DNA of 64,000 nt, from contig CALIZL010000019.1 in NCBI GenBank assembly GCA_938028745.1, forward strand, positions 1 to 64,000, written 5' to 3'. Below, piece after piece: positions 1 through 9,730 of this stretch; positions within the stretch are counted from its first letter, which is position 1; every line of letters begins with the position of its first letter. The stretch comes from an uncultured Prevotella sp. (GTDB taxonomy: Bacteria; Bacteroidota; Bacteroidia; Bacteroidales; Bacteroidaceae). The translations under genes and the position numbers were made by a program. The notes under the pieces were generated by a model that ran no database searches, was not told the origin of the DNA, and saw only the letters and a list, made by a program, of their open reading frames with translations.

Positions 1-410
1 TTGGTGCTAAATGCAGTGCGTTTTGGTGCTAAATGCAGTGCGTTTTGATGCTAAACACAAGGTAAAATGCCGCTAAATGCGGTGCCGAATGCTGCTAAAT
101 GCAAGACGAAAAGCATAAATATCCGCCGAAATAGCATAAACAAAACCTTTCCGAACCATGAAAAATATGGCTAAAAAGGGCAAAATGGCCGTTAAAAAGT
201 GGGATTTTAGGGTCTAAAAGCAGGTAATTGGAGTTGAAAAAATAAGAGTCGGCAACCAAACTAGAAAGGCAAAATGGTGCAAAATGCAGTCCTTCTTCTT
301 AAAAACAGACAAGCTAGAAGACGTGGCAGGTTATAAATAGTGGAAGTTTACCAACTTTTCAACCAATATTTTCGCTGGAACGGAGTGGAAATTGGAGCGT
401 TACTGTAAAA
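1..410 (-). repeat. Long intergenic repeat, copy A (truncated by window edge)
   Basis: Read on the minus strand, this matches the copies at about 17280-17945 and 35640-36300. It opens (plus strand) with tandem 22-bp units containing GGTGCTAAATGCAGTGCG, then continues as a non-tandem flank that reverse-complements the flank before the tandem units in the other copies. The match fades near 410. The tandem block continues left of the window, so its full length is unknown. No open frame of note runs through it. Confidence 0.85.
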
Positions 411-700
411 TAAAATAAACAATTTAAGTTTTGTGAGTTGATGAGTTGACAAGGGGACTTAGATGACGAGTTAACCTGTAGTCGATTAAACTTTTCCCTT
501 CTTCCACCGAAACACATACTATTTAAAGATCAAATGCACGACCAAGACACGCTAGACATGGCCAAATTTTTATCCCCAACATGCAAAACAGCGTGAACTT
601 ACGCACATGTCCGCAGGATGTACACCATTGAAAGAGGCGCAAGCCTAAGGCGTGTTGGCATCGCGGAGACGACAACAGAAACAATTTGTAACTTCAATAT
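411..700. other. Intergenic region upstream of pheT
   Basis: Nothing coding was seen here. A short stretch at about 430-470 has GAGTTGATGAGTTGAC-type simple sequence resembling the GAGTT-rich low-complexity tracts at about 46130-46290 and 59275-59310. The rest is unremarkable AT-rich leader. Confidence 0.5.
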
Positions 701-732
701 TTTGCGAAACTGCATGTTTTTTAGTAATTTTG
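701..732 (+). promoter_or_regulatory. Promoter of pheT (Bacteroidota type)
   Basis: TTTG at 701-704 is followed after 20 bp by TAATTTTG at 725-732. This fits the Bacteroidota sigma-ABfr consensus TTTG-N19-21-TAnnTTTG. Transcription would start near 739, about 30 bp before the pheT ATG. Confidence 0.75.
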
Positions 733-767
733 CGCATTATTTGGGTATACAAAACAACTTTATATAA

Positions 768-3230
768 ATGAACATTTCATACAAATGGCTGAAAGAGTAT
801 GTCGACTTCGACCTTACGCCGCAAAAAACGGCAGAGGTATTGACTTCTTGCGGCCTTGAAGTAGACTCTGTGGAAGAGGTTCAAACCATCAAAGGTGGCT
901 TGAAAGGACTGTATGTGGGCGAAGTGCTTACATGCGAGGCGCATCCAAACTCCGATCACTTACACATCACAACCGTTGACTTGGGCAAGGGCGAACCTTC
1001 TCAAATAGTATGCGGCGCACCCAATGTTGCCGCCGGACAAAAGGTAATAGTGGCCGATGTGGGTGCCGTGCTTTACGATGGCGACAACGAGTTTGTTATT
1101 AAGAAATCGAAGTTGCGCGGCGTTGAAAGCTTTGGTATGATATGTGCAGAAGACGAAATTGGCGTGGGAACGGCTCACAACGGCATCATCGTTTTGCCTG
1201 CCGACGCTAAGGTTGGCCAGCCTGCCGCCGAATATTACCAACTGGAAAGCGACTGGCTTATCGAGATTGACATAACAGCTAACCATGCCGATGCACTAAG
1301 TCATTATGGCGTGGCACGCGACCTGTACGCCTGGTTGGTGCAAAATGGTTATGAAACTACATTGAAACGCCCCAGCTGCGATGCCTTCGTGGTAGACAAT
1401 AACGATCTGCCCATAGATGTTACCATCGAGAATAACGATGCCTGCAAACGCTATGCTTGCGTATCGATAACCGATTGTGAGGTGAAAGAAAGTCCCGAAT
1501 GGCTGCAAAACAAGTTGCTTACCATCGGCCTGCGCCCCATCAACAACATTGTAGACATCACTAACTACATCATGATGGCCTACGGACAACCCATGCACTG
1601 CTTTGACGCGGACATGGTTAAGGGGCACCACATCATTGTAAAGACACAGCCTGAGGGAACGAAATTCGTTACCCTAGATGGCGAAGAGCATACGCTTGGC
1701 CCTTCTGACCTGAGCATCTGCAACGCAGAAGAGCCGATGTGTATCGCTGGCGTGTTTGGTGGAAAAGGCAGCGGAACATACGAAACAACGCGCAATGTTG
1801 TGCTGGAAAGTGCGTATTTCCACCCCACATGGATTAGGAAAAGCGCACGCCGCCACGGACTTAGCACCGATTCGAGCTACCGCTTTGAGCGTGGCATCGA
1901 CCCTAGCGGCACGGTGTATGCCCTGAAACAAGCCGCCATTCTTTGCAAAGAACTGGCAGGTGGCAAAATATCTATGGAGGTAAAAGACGTTTACCCCGAA
2001 CCAATAGCCGACTTTGACGTTGACTTGAAATATGCCTATGTGGGGCAAGTTATTGGCAAAGAGATTGGAAACGATGTTATTAAGCGCATTGTGACGAGTC
2101 TTGGCATGCAGGTAGTTGAAGAAACCAACGAAGGTTTGCAACTCAAAGTTCCCGCGTATCGCGTAGATGTTCAACGTCCTTGCGACGTTGTGGAAGATAT
2201 TCTGCGCATCTACGGCTATAATAACGTGGAAATACCCACACAACTGAAAAGTTCGCTAACGGTTCACGGCGACGAAGATAGGGAGCATAAATTGGAAACG
2301 CTTATTGGCGAACAGCTTGTTGGCAGCGGATTTAACGAGATACTGAACAACTCGTTAACGAAGGTGGCCTATTACGAGGGATTGAACAACTACACGGAAG
2401 ATACTTGCGTGAAACTGCTGAACCCGCTTAGTGCCGACTTGGGCATGATGCGCCAAACATTGCTGTTTGGTGGACTGGAAAGCCTTTCGCGCAACGCCAA
2501 CAGGCAGAACCAAAACCTGCGTTTCTTTGAGTTTGGCAACTGCTACCACTACCATGCCGACAAAGCAAACGAGGAAAGCCCCATAAAAGCCTACTCGGAA
2601 GAAAAGCACTTGGCACTGTGGCTAATGGGTAAACGCGTGGAAGGCTCGTGGATTCATCCCGATGAGCAATCTTCGTTCTACGAATTGAACGGCTATGTAC
2701 AAAACATCTTCGCTAGACTTGGCATCCCTGCTGGCCTATTGGTTTACGAAAAGAGCGAGAACAACGTCTTTACTTATGCCCTTAAAGTGATGAACAGGGG
2801 CGGAAAGGTGGTTGCCGAACTGGGATATGTGGCCGATGGCATTCGCAAGAACTTTGGTTTGACAAACGAAGTGTTCTTTGCCGACTTGAATTGGACTGCC
2901 CTTATTAAGCTGACAAGCAAGAAAGACATAGAATTTAAGGAGATAAGCAAGTTCCCGGCCGTTAGTCGCGACCTCGCTTTGTTGCTCGATAAGGAGGTGC
3001 TGTTTAAGGATGTAGTGGCCGTGGCCACGCAGACGGAGAAGAAATTGCTCAAGAAAGTTGAGCTGTTCGACGTGTACGAAGGCAAGAATCTGCCGCAAGG
3101 CAAGAAGAGTTATGCCGTGAACTTCATCCTGCAAGACGAGAACGCAACACTTAAAGACAAGCAGATTGAAAGCATTATGCAGAAGTTGATTGCCAACCTT
3201 AAAGGCAAACTTGGGGCTGAATTGCGCTAA
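768..3230 (+). CDS. pheT: Phenylalanyl-tRNA synthetase beta subunit
   Basis: This is the large subunit of the alpha2beta2 cytosolic enzyme that charges tRNA-Phe with phenylalanine. At 820 residues it has full family length. The order of domains is visible: an EMAP/OB-type tRNA-binding domain at about residues 44-135 (with HPNSDHLH), a B3/B4 editing domain in the middle, the B5 domain after it (with DVVEDILRIYGYNNV), a degenerate synthetase core, and a C-terminal ferredoxin-fold anticodon-binding domain at about 723-820 (starting FPAVSRDLALLLD). The ATG at 768 is close to a good promoter, and no better upstream start exists. pheS is not adjacent in this window, so the two subunits are not encoded side by side here. 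Identification is secure. Confidence 0.97.
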   Translation: MNISYKWLKEYVDFDLTPQKTAEVLTSCGLEVDSVEEVQTIKGGLKGLYVGEVLTCEAHPNSDHLHITTVDLGKGEPSQIVCGAPNVAAGQKVIVADVGAVLYDGDNEFVIKKSKLRGVESFGMICAEDEIGVGTAHNGIIVLPADAKVGQPAAEYYQLESDWLIEIDITANHADALSHYGVARDLYAWLVQNGYETTLKRPSCDAFVVDNNDLPIDVTIENNDACKRYACVSITDCEVKESPEWLQNKLLTIGLRPINNIVDITNYIMMAYGQPMHCFDADMVKGHHIIVKTQPEGTKFVTLDGEEHTLGPSDLSICNAEEPMCIAGVFGGKGSGTYETTRNVVLESAYFHPTWIRKSARRHGLSTDSSYRFERGIDPSGTVYALKQAAILCKELAGGKISMEVKDVYPEPIADFDVDLKYAYVGQVIGKEIGNDVIKRIVTSLGMQVVEETNEGLQLKVPAYRVDVQRPCDVVEDILRIYGYNNVEIPTQLKSSLTVHGDEDREHKLETLIGEQLVGSGFNEILNNSLTKVAYYEGLNNYTEDTCVKLLNPLSADLGMMRQTLLFGGLESLSRNANRQNQNLRFFEFGNCYHYHADKANEESPIKAYSEEKHLALWLMGKRVEGSWIHPDEQSSFYELNGYVQNIFARLGIPAGLLVYEKSENNVFTYALKVMNRGGKVVAELGYVADGIRKNFGLTNEVFFADLNWTALIKLTSKKDIEFKEISKFPAVSRDLALLLDKEVLFKDVVAVATQTEKKLLKKVELFDVYEGKNLPQGKKSYAVNFILQDENATLKDKQIESIMQKLIANLKGKLGAELR

Positions 3231-3398
3231 ACGGGCTGCAACAAAAGATGCTGGTAAAGACATCTAACGTAAGAATATAACGATAAAAAATAGATAATAA
3301 TATAGGAGTGAGGCACTGTCGCCCTGCTACATGTTGCACTTATTTTGCCATGCAACGATGTTATAAGGGCGCAAACTCGCTCGTAAACGCACAATCCT

Positions 3399-4118
3399 AT
3401 GGGAAGAGCATTTGAATATCGCAAGGCTGCGAAACTGAAAAGATGGGGCCATATGGCCCGCACGTTTACAAAAATAGGTAAACAAATTGCCATTGCCGTA
3501 AAGGCAGGAGGCCCCGAACCAGAGAACAACCCTACACTTAGGGCCATCATCGCTAACGCGAAACGCGAGAATATGCCCAAAGACAACATCGAAAGGGCTA
3601 TCAAAAACGCGATGGGTAAAGACCAAAGCGAATATAAAGTGGTGACATACGAGGGCTATGGGCCGCATGGTGTGGCCGTATTCGTAGACACGCTTACCGA
3701 TAACACGACGAGAACGGTGGGCGACGTTCGCTCTGTTTTCAACAAATTCAATGGCAATTTGGGTACTTCTGGCTCGCTTTCGTTCCTCTTCGACCATAAG
3801 TCGGTGTTCACTTTCAAGAAGAAAGACGGACTGGAAATGGATGAATTGATACTCGATCTCATTGATTATGGCGTGGAAGACGAATACGATGAGGATGAAG
3901 AAACGGGCGAAATAACCATCTATGGCGCTCCTACCAGCTTTGGCGAGATACAAAAGCACTTGGAGGAAGAGGGCTTTGAAGTTACTGGTGCCGAGTTTAC
4001 TTACATCCCTAACGACCTGAAAGAGGTAACAGACGAGGAGCGAGAAACCATCGACAAGATGGTGGAAAGACTTGAAGAGTTTGACGATGTGCAAACGGTT
4101 TACACCAACATGAAGTAA
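3399..4118 (+). CDS. yebC: YebC/PmpR-family transcriptional regulator or translation factor
   Basis: The 239-residue protein matches the YebC/PmpR (TACO1-like) family from end to end. The N terminus has the family RxFEYRKAAKxKRWxxMAR pattern, followed by a KAGGPEPENNPTLR segment and the central EGYGPHGVA motif, with an acidic middle. Family members act as DNA-binding regulators or as factors that help ribosomes through difficult sequences; which applies here cannot be read from the sequence. The gene follows pheT on the same strand after 168 bp. It is closed by a strong terminator at about 4200-4246. Confidence 0.93.
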   Translation: MGRAFEYRKAAKLKRWGHMARTFTKIGKQIAIAVKAGGPEPENNPTLRAIIANAKRENMPKDNIERAIKNAMGKDQSEYKVVTYEGYGPHGVAVFVDTLTDNTTRTVGDVRSVFNKFNGNLGTSGSLSFLFDHKSVFTFKKKDGLEMDELILDLIDYGVEDEYDEDEETGEITIYGAPTSFGEIQKHLEEEGFEVTGAEFTYIPNDLKEVTDEERETIDKMVERLEEFDDVQTVYTNMK

Positions 4119-4199
4119 AAACAAAGCGACATTGCACTGTATGGTGGCATGGCTTAGAAACTTCTTTCTGGCCACGTACCAACATAATGCTCACTGATA

Positions 4200-4246
4200 G
4201 GTTGCGCAAGTTAGGATGTTCAATCCCCCCTTGCGCAACCTTTTTT
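4200..4246 (+). terminator. Rho-independent terminator after yebC
   Basis: The 10-bp arms GGTTGCGCAA and TTGCGCAACC are perfect complements and are followed directly by six T residues. It lies 81 bp past the yebC stop and also separates it from the converging gene at 4393-6033. Confidence 0.9.
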
Positions 4247-4392
4247 ATTGCATTTTTCCGTCTGAAACGGCAGCAGTTGTCTCGCATACAAGCCTAGCTG
4301 TGGCACACAAAAAACAGTCGTCACGCGTTATTATTCACCAGCTTTCTTTCCACAAACAAAACCTTGTTACAGCGAAAAACGTTCTACGTACG

Positions 4393-6033
4393 CTATCTCA
4401 CGATGGTTTTCTTTCCATCAATGATGTATATTCCAGGCGCAAGCGCACCCTTATCGCCCGACATTCTTTGCCCATTAAGGTTGAATATGGTTGGCAATGG
4501 GGCGTTTATTTCATTTTCAGACGTCGGTTGTTGGATGCCATTCGTAACATGCTTTACAACGATTGTTTTACCTTCTGCATTCTCTATATCATTGAAATAG
4601 GCCTTAAACGCCTTTATTTGCTGATTGCCGAAGAAGGCTTGCAGCTTGTTTTGCCTGTTGAGATAGTAACTTTTCGCTGGCGGCGTGGTGGCATTAAGCG
4701 TTCCCACAAATGGGCTATTGGGGTTTGTTTTAGGCGAATGCACCTGCGTTTGGGCAACAAAGATGCTCTTCGTATCTGTTTGCGGACTTACCAAATAGGG
4801 TTCGCCAGCCTGCATTCCTGCATCTGTTAGTCGTTGGAAAACAACGTTATTTCCTTCCACATAAGCGAACTTCGCAATGACCGCTGCTTGTCCGAAAACG
4901 CTTTTCACCTCACTGGCAGAAAGCGAAACAGGCAATGTAAGGGTGTTGAACACGCCTTGTTTAAGTGCTTGATGAATTTGTACGTTTACGTTTTGCGCCT
5001 CTCCATACGTGTTTAGCTTGTCATTGTAATAGTTTATGGTTACATCTTGGGCCGTGAGCGGGTACAAGATAAGGGTTGTGCCTTGTGGAATAACAATTCC
5101 ATAACAATCTATTTCCGCCCCATTGTAAGCAAAACAAGGCACACCTGCTCGCGGATCGGCCAGCTTATACTTCTCATTGGCGGCGAACGATGTATGAACC
5201 CAGCTGTAAGTATGTTCGGACAACTTGTTGACAGGCACATTTGGAGCCGATGCGCTTTGGCCTGAAACCTTTCTTAGGCTTATCCTTTCAACGGCATTGA
5301 TGGTGGGGAGCGCATCAACTTCTTCGTAAACACCGCGCACTTCGCCCGTAACGAGGTCGCCTCTTTGCCAATCGCCGCGCTTGGAAAGCAACACGCGAAT
5401 AAGTGCGGTGTGATCTTTCACAAACAGTTCTGCATCATTACTGCCCAACACTAGTGCCTTGTTCATTTTCAATGTCGCAGCTTTCCCATGTTCCGTTTGC
5501 TTAAAACTGGCGATGTCGGCAATGGTTTCTTCTTCTTTTGGCTTGTCCTCGTTGGGGTCTGTTGTTGGTGGTGTCTGCCCCTCTTCGTACGCTATCTCTA
5601 CTTTTTCGAGCGAAAACGTCTTGCCCTTTGGCGGATAAACCGTGATAACCAACTGCTGCGTGTTGCCTTGCCAAACATTATCAGCCGTCAATTTACCACT
5701 CGACACCTCCATTTCTCCTGCTTTCGGCAGAACCTCTTTGCCCGATTTAAGGAAGTGGAGGGTTACTTTTCGCATGTTTTTCTGTGCAGCAATAGTCAGC
5801 GTATTGTTGTTGTACAAGCGTGCATAGCCCCAATTTGCAGGCACTACTCTACCCTCACCCTTGCCGAAGGTGAGCAACACCCCACCTTGCTCAACGGTAG
5901 TGAGGGGATAACTATGGCCTTTCTTAACCTTGGGCATAAGCTTGGTGAGGTCTAACACTTCTGCGCGCATGCCTACAACGCCGCAAACGCAGGCAAACAA
6001 CAAGATAAAAGTTCTTATGTACAGATGTTTCAT
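4393..6033 (-). CDS. Secreted surface protein with T9SS-type C-terminal tail
   Basis: A 546-residue exported protein of unknown function. An N-terminal signal peptide (residues 1 to about 24, hydrophobic core TFILLFACVCGVVG) precedes a beta-rich region. A Pro/Glu-rich linker at about 150-165 leads into a domain with an OB-fold-like look (about 168-255), of a kind often found in Prevotella surface proteins. The C terminus reads like a short T9SS sorting tail: FNLNGQRM, a turn, then PGIYIIDGKKTIVR. That suggests export across the outer membrane and anchoring or release by type IX secretion. It is a single-gene unit on the minus strand. A TATATTTG box sits at 6066-6073. No catalytic motif was recognised. 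Confidence 0.75.
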   Translation of the reverse strand: MKHLYIRTFILLFACVCGVVGMRAEVLDLTKLMPKVKKGHSYPLTTVEQGGVLLTFGKGEGRVVPANWGYARLYNNNTLTIAAQKNMRKVTLHFLKSGKEVLPKAGEMEVSSGKLTADNVWQGNTQQLVITVYPPKGKTFSLEKVEIAYEEGQTPPTTDPNEDKPKEEETIADIASFKQTEHGKAATLKMNKALVLGSNDAELFVKDHTALIRVLLSKRGDWQRGDLVTGEVRGVYEEVDALPTINAVERISLRKVSGQSASAPNVPVNKLSEHTYSWVHTSFAANEKYKLADPRAGVPCFAYNGAEIDCYGIVIPQGTTLILYPLTAQDVTINYYNDKLNTYGEAQNVNVQIHQALKQGVFNTLTLPVSLSASEVKSVFGQAAVIAKFAYVEGNNVVFQRLTDAGMQAGEPYLVSPQTDTKSIFVAQTQVHSPKTNPNSPFVGTLNATTPPAKSYYLNRQNKLQAFFGNQQIKAFKAYFNDIENAEGKTIVVKHVTNGIQQPTSENEINAPLPTIFNLNGQRMSGDKGALAPGIYIIDGKKTIVR

Positions 6034-6065
6034 GGTTATTAGTAGGTATTAATTAGTTAATTATG

Positions 6066-6073
6066 CAAATATA
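6066..6073 (-). promoter_or_regulatory. Candidate -7 box for the T9SS-tailed protein
   Basis: On the minus strand this reads TATATTTG, which fits TAnnTTTG, 33 bp upstream of the start codon at 6033. No clean TTTG lies at the expected -33 spacing, so only half of the promoter is supported. Confidence 0.4.
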
Positions 6074-6189
6074 GTTGTTTTGCAAATATTTGCATATCAC
6101 AAAGCAGAAAGATGTAATGAATTAAGCAAAGTTTAACACTAAGGATGAATTTATGGGGAATTAAAGGGCGTTTTAGAACAGCAGACAAT

Positions 6190-6214
6190 GAAAAAAGGAA
6201 GACAAAAGTCTCCC
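6190..6214 (-). terminator. Rho-independent terminator after the TPR gene
   Basis: On the minus strand a 7-bp stem (GGGAGAC / GTCTTCC, one G-T pair) with a TTTT loop is followed by six T residues. It lies 52 bp past the end of the TPR gene. Confidence 0.75.
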
Positions 6215-6265
6215 ATTTTATAAGTTCAACCCGCTACAACGGGCACATTAAGTGAAAAACAAAAG

Positions 6266-6946
6266 CTACCGTCGCTTACATCGTTTGTAGAGTTCGGCAA
6301 GTTCAGCACGCGGTACGCCCATCTTTGTAAGCCTGTTAAGTTCTTGCATTGCCTTATCAAACTGTTTCATGTCGATGAGCGTTTCCACCTTATATATATA
6401 GTATTCGGTATTGGTGTTATCCTTTGATATGGCCTGCTCGTAATCGAACAAAGCCAGTTGCAGCATGCCCCCTTCTCGTTCTATCCCTGCACGTACAGCG
6501 TAGGCCAAAGCCTTATCAGCATGTTGGTTCACCAATCTGTTCGCCAGTTCAAGGGCCTCAGTGTGGCGTTTCATCTTCTGATTTAAAAGAGCAAGGGCCA
6601 CCAATGTTTCAAAGTTGCCCGGAATATGCACCAAAAGCTTTTCGTAATCGGCCTTAGCCAGGTCGTAACGCCGCATCCGTTCGTATGCAAAGGCTCTGAA
6701 ATACAATGCCGTTGCGTTGTTGGGAAAACGCGTTAAGACGTTGTCGTACTCGTCTTTGGCGTATTGCCATTGTTCCAATTGCAGGTTCAGAGCCGCTTTT
6801 CGCAAGCGTAAGTCAACAGAATCGGGGTGCATGTCGGCCTCCTTAGCCAACACGGCAATGCTGTCGCGCAACTCTTTCTTTGTCTGCGCGGCAACATTAA
6901 AGCTTATTGTGGCGACCAAGAAGGCCAAAATTATGTTTCGTTTCAT
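6266..6946 (-). CDS. Exported tetratricopeptide-repeat protein
   Basis: A 226-residue protein with a signal peptide (MKRNIILAFLVATISFNVAAQ) and then tandem TPR helix pairs over nearly the whole length. Repeats of the A...Y..AL/A..DY..AL pattern are visible, for example FPNNATALYFRAFAYERM and GNFETLVALALLNQKM. TPR proteins act as protein-protein scaffolds; here the location would be the periplasm or the inner face of the outer membrane. It is 80 bp downstream of dnaB on the same strand and could share its transcript, although a functional link with replication is not suggested by its export signal. The partner is unknown. Confidence 0.85.
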   Translation of the reverse strand: MKRNIILAFLVATISFNVAAQTKKELRDSIAVLAKEADMHPDSVDLRLRKAALNLQLEQWQYAKDEYDNVLTRFPNNATALYFRAFAYERMRRYDLAKADYEKLLVHIPGNFETLVALALLNQKMKRHTEALELANRLVNQHADKALAYAVRAGIEREGGMLQLALFDYEQAISKDNTNTEYYIYKVETLIDMKQFDKAMQELNRLTKMGVPRAELAELYKRCKRR

Positions 6947-7026
6947 TTCTTATATGCTGAGAATGGAGGGGTATTTTGTTTGCCAATCTCGTTATTCCCT
7001 TACTTTAAAGAATGCTGCAAGGAGCG

Positions 7027-8505
7027 CTAGAACGGCATCGGTTCATCGTTCATACGCGAACCAATCAAGCCGCCACCATCATCGGGCAGAGCGGGTTGCG
7101 AGGGGCTATCGTCGGGGTTCTCAAACCTCGTGTACTGCCCTTTAAAGGTAAGCAGCACGTCGCCCGTGGCACCTTTACGGTGTTTGGCAATGATAATTTG
7201 CGCCATTCCGTGCAAGTCGTTGCCCTTATCGTCTTCAAATATATGGTAGTATTCGGGGCGATGCACAAACAACACCATGTCGGCATCCTGCTCAATGGCA
7301 CCCGACTCGCGCAAGTCGCTCAGTTGTGGACGCTTTCCTTCAAGGCCTTCACGGTTCTCTACGTTACGACTAAGCTGTGACAGCGCGATGACGGGGATGT
7401 TTAACTCCTTGGCTAAGCCTTTAAGCGAACGGCTGATGGTTGACACTTCTTCTTGTCGGCTGCCGAATTTCATGCCGTTGGCATTCATCAGCTGCAAGTA
7501 GTCTATCATGATAACGCCCACACCTTTCTCTCTAACTAAGCGGCGTGCCTTGGTTCGCAATTCGAAAACAGAGAGACCAGGCGTGTCGTCCACGTACACT
7601 TGTGCCCCTTGTAGGTTACGCAGCCGTTTGTCAAGTCGGTCCCATTCGTCGGGCGTTAACTGTCCGTTAAGTATCTTGCTGCCCACAATCTCGCATACAT
7701 TGGATATAAGTCGGTTAACAAGCTGCACGTTATTCATTTCGAGCGAGAAAAATCCGATAGGCACTTGTGCATCTACAGCGATGTTCTTAGCCAAACTTAG
7801 CGCAAAGGACGTCTTACCCATTGCAGGGCGTCCGGCGATGATAATCAGGTCGGACGGTTGCCAACCCGACGTTATCTCGTCTAGTTTGGTATAACCAGTG
7901 GGCACTCCCGTCATGCCACCGCTATTGGCCGAGGCCTTTTGCAGAATGTCGATAGCCTGCTTTATCACGGGGTCTATCTGCGTAAAGTCCTGTCGCATGT
8001 TCTTCTGCGACAGTTCGAAGAGCGCACCCTCGGCCTCTTGCATCAGATTTTCAACGTCGATACTCTCGTCGAAAGCCTTTGTTTCGATGTTACTGGCAAA
8101 AGAAATAAGCTGACGAGCCAAGAACTTGTGGGCAAGTATGGCCGCATGGTACTCAATATGGGCCGAAGATGCCACTTGCGAGCTGAGTTCCACCACATAA
8201 GGTGCGCCGCCAACGTCGTCGATGGTGCCGTCGCGTTTCAGTTGTTCGGTAACGGTCATGATGTCAACAGGCTTTTCGTCCATGTTGAGCGACCTTATGG
8301 CAGTGTATATCTTCTGGTGTCGGGGTTCGTAAAAGGTTTCGGGATGCAACATCTCGCTTACCACAGCGAAAGCGTCCTTGTCTATCATCAAGGCACCCAA
8401 CACCACCCTTTCCAAGTCGAGAGCTTGGGGCGGCAAGTGTCCGTAAGTGTTGTCAACGGGCACCGATTTTTTCGTTCTTCTGTTCGTATTGCTTGTTTCG
8501 GGCAT
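7027..8505 (-). CDS. dnaB: Replicative DNA helicase DnaB
   Basis: The hexameric helicase that unwinds DNA ahead of the replication fork. The 492-residue protein has the family N-terminal DnaB domain (about residues 20-125, beginning with the PPQALDLERVVLGALM pattern). The RecA-like core follows, with Walker A GRPAMGKTS (Lys231). Further core motifs are FFSLEM, the Walker B-like MIDYLQLM, and LSQLSRNVE with its conserved arginines, then DLRESGAIEQDADMV. There is no sign of an intein, which some bacterial dnaB genes carry. A short Asp/Pro-rich tail ends the protein. It diverges from ispE across a 366-bp gap. Confidence 0.97.
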   Translation of the reverse strand: MPETSNTNRRTKKSVPVDNTYGHLPPQALDLERVVLGALMIDKDAFAVVSEMLHPETFYEPRHQKIYTAIRSLNMDEKPVDIMTVTEQLKRDGTIDDVGGAPYVVELSSQVASSAHIEYHAAILAHKFLARQLISFASNIETKAFDESIDVENLMQEAEGALFELSQKNMRQDFTQIDPVIKQAIDILQKASANSGGMTGVPTGYTKLDEITSGWQPSDLIIIAGRPAMGKTSFALSLAKNIAVDAQVPIGFFSLEMNNVQLVNRLISNVCEIVGSKILNGQLTPDEWDRLDKRLRNLQGAQVYVDDTPGLSVFELRTKARRLVREKGVGVIMIDYLQLMNANGMKFGSRQEEVSTISRSLKGLAKELNIPVIALSQLSRNVENREGLEGKRPQLSDLRESGAIEQDADMVLFVHRPEYYHIFEDDKGNDLHGMAQIIIAKHRKGATGDVLLTFKGQYTRFENPDDSPSQPALPDDGGGLIGSRMNDEPMPF

Positions 8506-8871
8506 GTTCTATTATGTTTATATCGTGTGTTGTCCCCTATCGTTCGGGGCGTTTCTCAATCAACAATTTAGCCGTTCGCAACATGTATATCTCTTCTTCG
8601 CAACACCGGCACAACGCGCTGCAACGTGCAACAAGCAAGCCTAAGCCTATGTTATATTGCGGGAAGAGCATAACCGAATGTGGTGCGGCATGTGGCCAGC
8701 ACCTTGTTCAAAAGCGAACGTAGGTACAAATTTACCAAAAATAATGCGATTAGCGATGCTCGTTGCGAAAAACATGTTGCACTTTGGTGCAACCTTTAAT
8801 TTAATTTGACCAACATAAAGTCGTTGCGCAAAAATGTGTTACCTTTGCATAGTTAACAATCAAGACAATTT
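8506..8871. other. Divergent promoter region between dnaB and ispE
   Basis: No gene was seen. On the plus strand TACCTTTG at 8840-8847 is a good -7 box 24 bp before the ispE start, with no clean -33 box. On the minus strand TAAATTTG at 8727-8734 could serve dnaB, leaving a leader of about 215 nt. No RNA structure was recognised in that leader. Confidence 0.45.
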
Positions 8872-9711
8872 ATGATTACATTTCCCTGTGCAAAGATAAA
8901 TCTAGGACTGAACATTGTGGCCAAACGCAATGATGGTTATCACGACTTAGAGACGGTTTTCTACCCCGTTCCGCTAACCGATGCCCTGGAAGTAAAGCTG
9001 ATGGACGAGCAGTTTCCGTCTGAAGTGGCGTGCGACTTGAAGGTTACAGGCAACACCTTTGTAGGCGACGAACAGCAGAACTTGGTGTGTAAGGCCTACA
9101 ACTTGTTGGCGCGCGACTTCTCTATGCCACGCATACATGCACATCTTCATAAGCGTATTCCCTCGCAAGCAGGCTTAGGCGGCGGTTCGAGCGACGCCGC
9201 ATTTATGATAAGACTGCTAGACGAGCGTTTCAGGCTGAACATCGGCAATGCAGAAATGGAGCGATACGCCGCCCAACTTGGGGCCGACTGCGCCTTTTTC
9301 GTTACCGCCGAGCCATCGTTTGCCACAGGAAAGGGTGAAATTCTCGAACCTGTGGACACGCCCCAGCACAACCTTAACGGCTATTTCTTGGCTATCGTGA
9401 AACCCGATGTGGCTGTTTCTACGGCCGAGGCCTTTAAGCACATTATGCCTAATCGGCCTGCCAAATGCTGTCGCGACATTGTTAGGCAGCCCATAGCAAC
9501 GTGGAAAGACGAGTTGACGAACGATTTCGAACAGTCGGTGTTTGCCACTTACCCCGAACTAGCCAACATTAAGCGCGAACTTTACGCGCAAGGAGCGTTA
9601 TATGCGCAAATGTCGGGCAGCGGAAGTGCCATTTTCGGGTTGTTCGAGCAACGCCCAAAAGAAGTGGAGCACCAGTTTAAAGACCACTTCGTTTACATCA
9701 CGCAACTATAA
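8872..9711 (+). CDS. ispE: 4-diphosphocytidyl-2-C-methyl-D-erythritol kinase
   Basis: IspE phosphorylates the 2-OH of CDP-methylerythritol with ATP, the fourth enzyme of the MEP pathway to isoprenoid precursors. At 279 residues it is family length. The GHMP-kinase layout is clear: an N-terminal substrate loop (AKINLGLNIVAKRNDGYHDL), the ATP-binding motif at residues 97-109 (PSQAGLGGGSSDA) and the C-terminal glycine motif MSGSGSAIFGLF. The presence of the pathway's kinase indicates the non-mevalonate route in this organism. It appears to be monocistronic, with a -7 box close to the ATG. Confidence 0.96.
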   Translation: MITFPCAKINLGLNIVAKRNDGYHDLETVFYPVPLTDALEVKLMDEQFPSEVACDLKVTGNTFVGDEQQNLVCKAYNLLARDFSMPRIHAHLHKRIPSQAGLGGGSSDAAFMIRLLDERFRLNIGNAEMERYAAQLGADCAFFVTAEPSFATGKGEILEPVDTPQHNLNGYFLAIVKPDVAVSTAEAFKHIMPNRPAKCCRDIVRQPIATWKDELTNDFEQSVFATYPELANIKRELYAQGALYAQMSGSGSAIFGLFEQRPKEVEHQFKDHFVYITQL

Positions 9712-9730
9712 AGCAGTACGGTTTCGCACT

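Noticed and set aside
4216..4830. Plus-strand frame of about 200 codons next to yebC
   Set aside because: It begins inside the yebC terminator and runs antisense through the surface-protein gene, with no coding motifs.
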